DNA of 11,943 bases from Chlamydiia bacterium (GTDB lineage: Bacteria > Chlamydiota > Chlamydiia > Chlamydiales > Simkaniaceae), in assembly GCA_020440405.1 (NCBI GenBank), contig JAGROF010000067.1, positions 1-11,943 on the forward strand. Direction: 5' to 3'. Below are positions 8,401 through 11,943 of the stretch, piece after piece. The notes under the pieces were generated by a model that made no database searches, was not told the origin of the DNA, and saw only the letters and a list, made by a program, of their open reading frames with translations. Positions within the stretch are counted from its first letter, which is position 1. Each line of letters begins with the position of its first letter. A program made the position numbers and the translations under genes.

Positions 8401-11400
8401 ACGACAGGCGCCACATGTTCTTCAAAAACGTTTGCTGGCAAGACCTTAGGCTCTGCATCTTTGATCGTAATGTACTGCTCAATTTCAGGAATTGTTAACA
8501 GCTGAAGTATCACCTCTTCAAGAGCGCGTGCATCTTCCACTTTTAATGTTCTGCGCTTGCCGAGAGGAAAGTTTAACTCTTTATCTTCTCGCGCTGCTTC
8601 ATGAATCTCATCGACATTTAGAGTGATATGATCCATTATAGTTAGGATCAGCTGCTGATAGTATCCCATCCGCTTCTTATATTCAGCAGAGTCCGCACGA
8701 TACCTTTCCTCAATATCAACGGCTTCATCTATAAAGCGCAGGAGAAGCGACTGCAGGTCTTCTTGGGTCACATTGAGCTGCTCTCTATGTTGCAAGGCAC
8801 TTCTAAAGACTTTAACTAAAGCCCACAAGCGTTCACTGTCCCAATTGCGCTTGCGATCAATGATAAAGGCATTCACACCCTGACTATAAGGATTGGCTTC
8901 CATATGATCCAGACATTGCCCTTTGACCGACTTTGGCCACACATTGACAACAAGTCTTTCTTTTCCATCTGCTTCTGCATAATCTTCTGCAGGGATGACA
9001 CCTGTTGTCTTTCCATCCCCCATAATCATTACATTCAAGACATGCGTCCCTCGCTCTCGAACAATACGATCCAGATGGGTCGATTGGACTTCCCAAAGTA
9101 GGACCCCTTTATGCGCTTCATAGGCAAGCTTAGCCTTTAAGAGACGTGCAAAATCCCCTGCCACAATAGAGTAACTTCTTTCATGAAGAAGTTCTGCAGC
9201 CAAGGCATCGATTCCTCTCTCAGGATTAGCTCCCCCAATCTTGTCAAAGATGAGGTTAAAACGAGAGGCTGTCAAAAGGTAGAGGTAAAGTTTTTCGCGA
9301 ATGATCGGCAGGTGCTCTGGACTCGTTTCAGAGCGGTTCAGTAGAATGGCATCATCTTCTGTTAAAAACCATTTCATCATGTCATAGAATTGAATCGGCT
9401 TATGCTTTGCCTTCACCTTTTCAAGACGTCTTAAAGTACGCACCTCTTCATCTGTCTCCTCAAGCTTCTCTTGATTGACAAACTTCATGATCGCTTCACG
9501 CTCTTGTCTCAAGACTCCCTCGACTTCCTCCTGCAAAACTTTCATCGCATGAATGAATTCTTCTGCGCTTCTTCCCTCTCTTAAAGCAAATGTAATCGTT
9601 TCCCCTGGGTTGCGCGCATAAAATTGCTGAAGCTCCGCATTAAACCGTTGAAACCCGGCAGCCACTGCTTCATCATCAAGCCCTTCAAAATTAAATTCAG
9701 GGATCGGCTCTTTGGGATCATTGAGGGTAGTGGTGACTACACAATACTCTTCTAAAAGCTCTCGAAGTGCAGTCGTGATCCGTTCTTCTCTTTGATTTAA
9801 AACTGTTGCAAGCTCTTCAGAGACTTTTTCAGGTTCCCGGACAGGACCTTCTGCTTCTCGCATGACTTCCATTTCTTGGCGGAAAACCCTTGAGAATCCT
9901 CTAACAAGTTGACGGGTAAAAGGAATGGGGCTCGCACTATAGAGTGCTTCTTCCATGCGTTCTTTAAGTCCAGCGCTGAGAGGCATGACAAGTTGTCTTA
10001 ACCCTACTTTTACAGGCGTTGTAAAAAGGCGTGCTCCAAATGACACCGTTTTGCGAGTCGCTCCGAGAGCATTCCCAATTGTTACAACACTTCCAACAGC
10101 TCTGAGTCCTTCATCGGCACGTGCTTGATTCACAAACTTTTGCATCATCTCATTGAAATGGGCATGACAGGCTTCTGTTCTTGCCTTAAGCCTTCCTTCT
10201 AACTCTTGGAATCTTCTAAGGCCTGCTTCCTCATGTTGCTGAATGCGTCTCTCTAGATCTTCAATCTGCATAGGATCGACTGCAAGACGGTGCTCATTGC
10301 GGAGATCCTCCAAACCTTCTTGGTATGTCATGCGGTATGCCTCTAGCTCCTGATGCGCTACAACTACTGCATCATATCTTGCCCCACGCCCTTCTTCTAA
10401 AGCTTGCCGAACATAGGCCCGTTCTCTTCCATGAAGATTATAAGGAACCATTTGATTAGGACTCATAAATGCCGAGGGGCGTTTTCTTTCGAGCATGCAC
10501 TCTTCACGGTAAGTGATCCACCCTATTTGAGCAGGCAATGCCTCAAGCTCTGCAATCCGTGCTTCGAGCGCTGCCGTTCCCCCTTGAACAGCTAAGAGCT
10601 CCACACGAATCTCATCTGCTGAAGGGTATTTCCCTAAAAAGCTTTCAAGAACCATCGAGCGGCTTCCTGTTGCAACGCGATCTAAAAGATCGTAGAACAA
10701 GAAGTTTTTAGGAGAAAAGTTTCCGCGCATCAGGGGATAATTCTTCAAAAATGCTTCGCGTTTTGCTTCAAAAAGAGCCTGTTTTTCTTCATTTCCTATC
10801 CAATCACGTGGAAGCTCTCCAGAAGCCAAGCGGTAGTAGTGGAGGAAATTGGTAACAAGCAGCCTAGGATCCATTTCAACAAACGCTACTGGAACCTCTT
10901 CCAAACTGCACGTTGGAGTCACCATTTCTTCTGCATAATCAATATCGTGAGGGCGCACAAGAGGACTTCCCAAGACCTCTTTAGCAAGAGCATTTGTTTG
11001 CCCTAAGACGCCTCTCCTCTTGGGCTCTCCTAGGAAACGAGTATAAGGGTTCGTCCGTTCATACCATACCGCTTCCAATAAGAAACGGTCACGTCGTGAC
11101 TGCCAGATCTCTTCTTCATTGTGCTTTGCACGAAGATAGTGAAGGCGCCTGACGAGCGTTGGACTCATCAGAACCTGCGCAACATAGTCCGTCCCTAAAA
11201 TTCTCAAGTACCCTTGCTGCTCTTCCGTTAAGACCCCTTCTGTCTGAGCTTTGTAAAGGTCTTTTGAGGCTCGGATCAGTGTTTTGAAAATAAAGAGCTC
11301 ATCCTCTCCTGTGAGATACTTCCTTCCTCCCACTTTGATACTCTCAAGATAGTGGCAGAACTTCTCTTGAAGGACAAGGGAGCGGAGGATTTCTAAACGG

Positions 11401-11943
11401 TCATGCTTCATCCGTGGAGGTGCACCCTCTTCTTCAACAGGCTGCTCTACATCGGTAGGCATTTGAATCAATACGTTCTTCTCTCGAATCGCTGCAAGGC
11501 GCAGAGCCAATTCCGTTCCTAACTCTTCTTTAGAGTATCCTAGAAGAAGGATCAATCGATCGATATACGTCAAAGCTTCCTCTGTAAAAGGATACTGCTT
11601 TCCATAGGTTTCTAACTTTTCAAAATAATGGAGGGCTGTTTCAATATCCCCACTTGCAAAGTGATAGTAGGTCAAATAGGTCAACATATTGGGGTCTTTA
11701 GAGGTCAACTCTCCCTTTTCATCAAAGTGCGTAGTGAAGAACTGTGGGCGATCCCAAGCAACCCGACGGATACCGTCTAAATACACAGCTTGAAGCGCCT
11801 GACCTCCCACAGCAGCCGCTCCCCCTTGAGCCTGCAGCTGCTGCGCTTCACGGTTAATATCCCCAAAAATATACTTGTCATAATTACCAACAACCTGGGT
11901 ATTAACCAGCTCATCGATCATTGGGGAAGTCTTGACCCCTGCC
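5457..11943 (-). CDS. giant DUF3638/DUF3645-type helicase-like ATPase, 5' end outside the window
   Basis: The frame runs 2161 codons to the right edge without a stop. Residue numbers below count from the ATG at 11921, which has no ribosome site and has seven more open codons upstream (AGVKTSP), so it is probably internal. Residues 70-150 look TPR-like. Residues 430-600 are rich in charged, helical, coiled-coil-like sequence. The ATPase core begins with Walker A MGDGKTT (967-973) and VVNVWPK, then TQEDLQSL, and the DEIH box (1104-1107) followed by KELNFPLG. A DUF3645-like segment spans about 1215-1300 (VQYGKPSEGN, LNDEQ). A second DEIHTYAANVPLKDG starts at 1533, and QAQYRARG (1566-1573) is followed by IIAMTP. 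These match, from recall, the fungal family motifs MGEGKTSVI, DEAHTRGTDLKLP and MRMRxLG. An acidic Gln/Glu linker (about 1856-1888) leads to an unrecognised domain (1889-2154). No signal peptide or membrane segment is clear. The family is confident; the biological role is unknown. Confidence 0.85.
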   Translation of the reverse strand, partial: AGVKTSPMIDELVNTQVVGNYDKYIFGDINREAQQLQAQGGAAAVGGQALQAVYLDGIRRVAWDRPQFFTTHFDEKGELTSKDPNMLTYLTYYHFASGDIETALHYFEKLETYGKQYPFTEEALTYIDRLILLLGYSKEELGTELALRLAAIREKNVLIQMPTDVEQPVEEEGAPPRMKHDRLEILRSLVLQEKFCHYLESIKVGGRKYLTGEDELFIFKTLIRASKDLYKAQTEGVLTEEQQGYLRILGTDYVAQVLMSPTLVRRLHYLRAKHNEEEIWQSRRDRFLLEAVWYERTNPYTRFLGEPKRRGVLGQTNALAKEVLGSPLVRPHDIDYAEEMVTPTCSLEEVPVAFVEMDPRLLVTNFLHYYRLASGELPRDWIGNEEKQALFEAKREAFLKNYPLMRGNFSPKNFLFYDLLDRVATGSRSMVLESFLGKYPSADEIRVELLAVQGGTAALEARIAELEALPAQIGWITYREECMLERKRPSAFMSPNQMVPYNLHGRERAYVRQALEEGRGARYDAVVVAHQELEAYRMTYQEGLEDLRNEHRLAVDPMQIEDLERRIQQHEEAGLRRFQELEGRLKARTEACHAHFNEMMQKFVNQARADEGLRAVGSVVTIGNALGATRKTVSFGARLFTTPVKVGLRQLVMPLSAGLKERMEEALYSASPIPFTRQLVRGFSRVFRQEMEVMREAEGPVREPEKVSEELATVLNQREERITTALRELLEEYCVVTTTLNDPKEPIPEFNFEGLDDEAVAAGFQRFNAELQQFYARNPGETITFALREGRSAEEFIHAMKVLQEEVEGVLRQEREAIMKFVNQEKLEETDEEVRTLRRLEKVKAKHKPIQFYDMMKWFLTEDDAILLNRSETSPEHLPIIREKLYLYLLTASRFNLIFDKIGGANPERGIDALAAELLHERSYSIVAGDFARLLKAKLAYEAHKGVLLWEVQSTHLDRIVRERGTHVLNVMIMGDGKTTGVIPAEDYAEADGKERLVVNVWPKSVKGQCLDHMEANPYSQGVNAFIIDRKRNWDSERLWALVKVFRSALQHREQLNVTQEDLQSLLLRFIDEAVDIEERYRADSAEYKKRMGYYQQLILTIMDHITLNVDEIHEAAREDKELNFPLGKRRTLKVEDARALEEVILQLLTIPEIEQYITIKDAEPKVLPANVFEEHVAPVVAAKLVALSQLEIPVEHRDAIAAYLCGRSEEIPLCAVKHPQYKTLCMMRGALMVIIPKTLEELPHKHFNKASADNKVGGEERDIDVQYGKPSEGNMGTVEEADFLLPFKTFVASCVLFAKDRLNDEQVIRMIRYLQSNAEKEAKERGIHQDNTDVARQFREVLCPGVELFSIGEEVDAEVIEQLRQSDVVTLAYVREFVRPAIKYYPKLLESNGQDIMNLAKVLRMHTGTPEEELLPEETKAVAREGILGQSLHTFEARTKEVRVFSRSAPEEVLETDVIQGFFNLSRMHQAITDRGATLNGLTPEEVARKVWVGIRDVRTDVKGVVFFQKDRPMILTAAGVLALADSRVTPEEYVVIFDEIHTYAANVPLKDGAVILHTVGETTTFEKETDQAQYRARGIEKRGQKQIIAMTPHVRSRIIDEERIPTIRECGRFLGANGFKARSKRTFFIKCRKVESQVKHAIIEKAVRARSVEQMIAIFRAFTDVLVTDVSDNPVDLYGFLRVSVDSNVALRAMRDRLIAQLVTKQIGGTPVFSPEDLRELNASLTEVIEGRRFKLAEELYKVVQSRVIAKIEHAADRGPVATRYAAFLQLGVRAYLASFFDSEEGREENPLAILKNRVLQQVQTHYFTVEEVAEIEAQLNAIVAQDRAQAAQQVQAYSRTEGLSTDAITAMGRVVQVQVQNEAEEEEQQEQIEEVNNLQQAGLEDEHPVPPDEDIRWSSTIDPTNLDQWFHLMNPRDGFSRMGRYRGYTPPLFQLSEGLKLAESEAIRAFAETLSPAICCSWNMFKVFSSSVRGRVLEPFGDRQKPIFEALLVQNGAQQKIILVDQEEAEFWRGKLKEDREHLEGASVFGSRHLGQTLFRPSTDKAIDPNVKIALIDVHTGIIAATGANAVTEDDVNTYVMKRARAQCKLMAGYTNYTEAELEVVERWATHRGADRIINFFEPVAYAHHPKEKYDRSNLQELFFRLQDRVREPDLVRV

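Noticed and set aside
7314..8612. Two identical 12-base stretches (7314-7325 and 8601-8612) as a DNA repeat
   Set aside because: Both encode DEIH in the same protein and flanking bases do not match; they reflect the same motif and codon choice, not a repeat element.
11919..11921. ATG as the true start of the giant gene
   Set aside because: No Shine-Dalgarno sequence precedes it, the frame stays open for seven more codons to the window edge, and eukaryotic family members have long N-terminal regions. The gene was treated as partial.

Overview
The window looks like a chromosomal segment from a chlamydia-like bacterium (phylum Chlamydiae, probably an environmental/amoeba-associated lineage rather than Chlamydia itself). 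Three things suggest this. A cysteine-free L33 gene is followed directly by a lipoprotein-release permease and its ATPase, an order I recall from Chlamydia. The permease has an unusually large extracytoplasmic domain. The giant gene belongs to a helicase-like family (DUF3638/DUF3645) that I know mainly from fungi and other eukaryotes, and also from large proteins of chlamydia-like organisms. The assignment is from recall of families, not from a search.

Layout. Positions 12-168 hold a 157-bp imperfect palindrome with a single centre at base 90; no gene is visible there. A good sigma70-type promoter (196-224) then starts a tightly packed rightward operon: rpmG (250-411), a LolC/LolE-family permease (408-2477), lolD (2477-3136), ugd (3133-4554) and an IspA-type prenyl synthase (4511-5350). 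Each junction overlaps (4, 1, 4 and 44 nt), so the five genes are probably one translationally coupled unit.

The operon converges on a leftward giant gene whose stop codon is at 5457-5459 and whose reading frame runs off the right edge of the window (at least 2161 residues). A strong 19-bp hairpin with a U-tract (5386-5447) lies between the two units and fits as the terminator of the giant gene.

Functionally, the operon mixes translation (L33) with envelope building: sorting of lipoproteins to the outer membrane (Lol), UDP-glucuronate supply for surface polysaccharide (Ugd), and isoprenoid chains for lipid carriers and quinones (IspA). The giant protein is a multidomain, helicase-like P-loop ATPase of unknown function and is the most interesting item. 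It has a GDGKT Walker A motif, a DEIH box, a DUF3645-like segment, a second DEIH, a QAQYRARG arginine motif, an acidic linker and an unrecognised C-terminal domain. The apparent ATG at 11921 is probably internal.

No tRNA, rRNA, CRISPR array or intact insertion sequence is visible.
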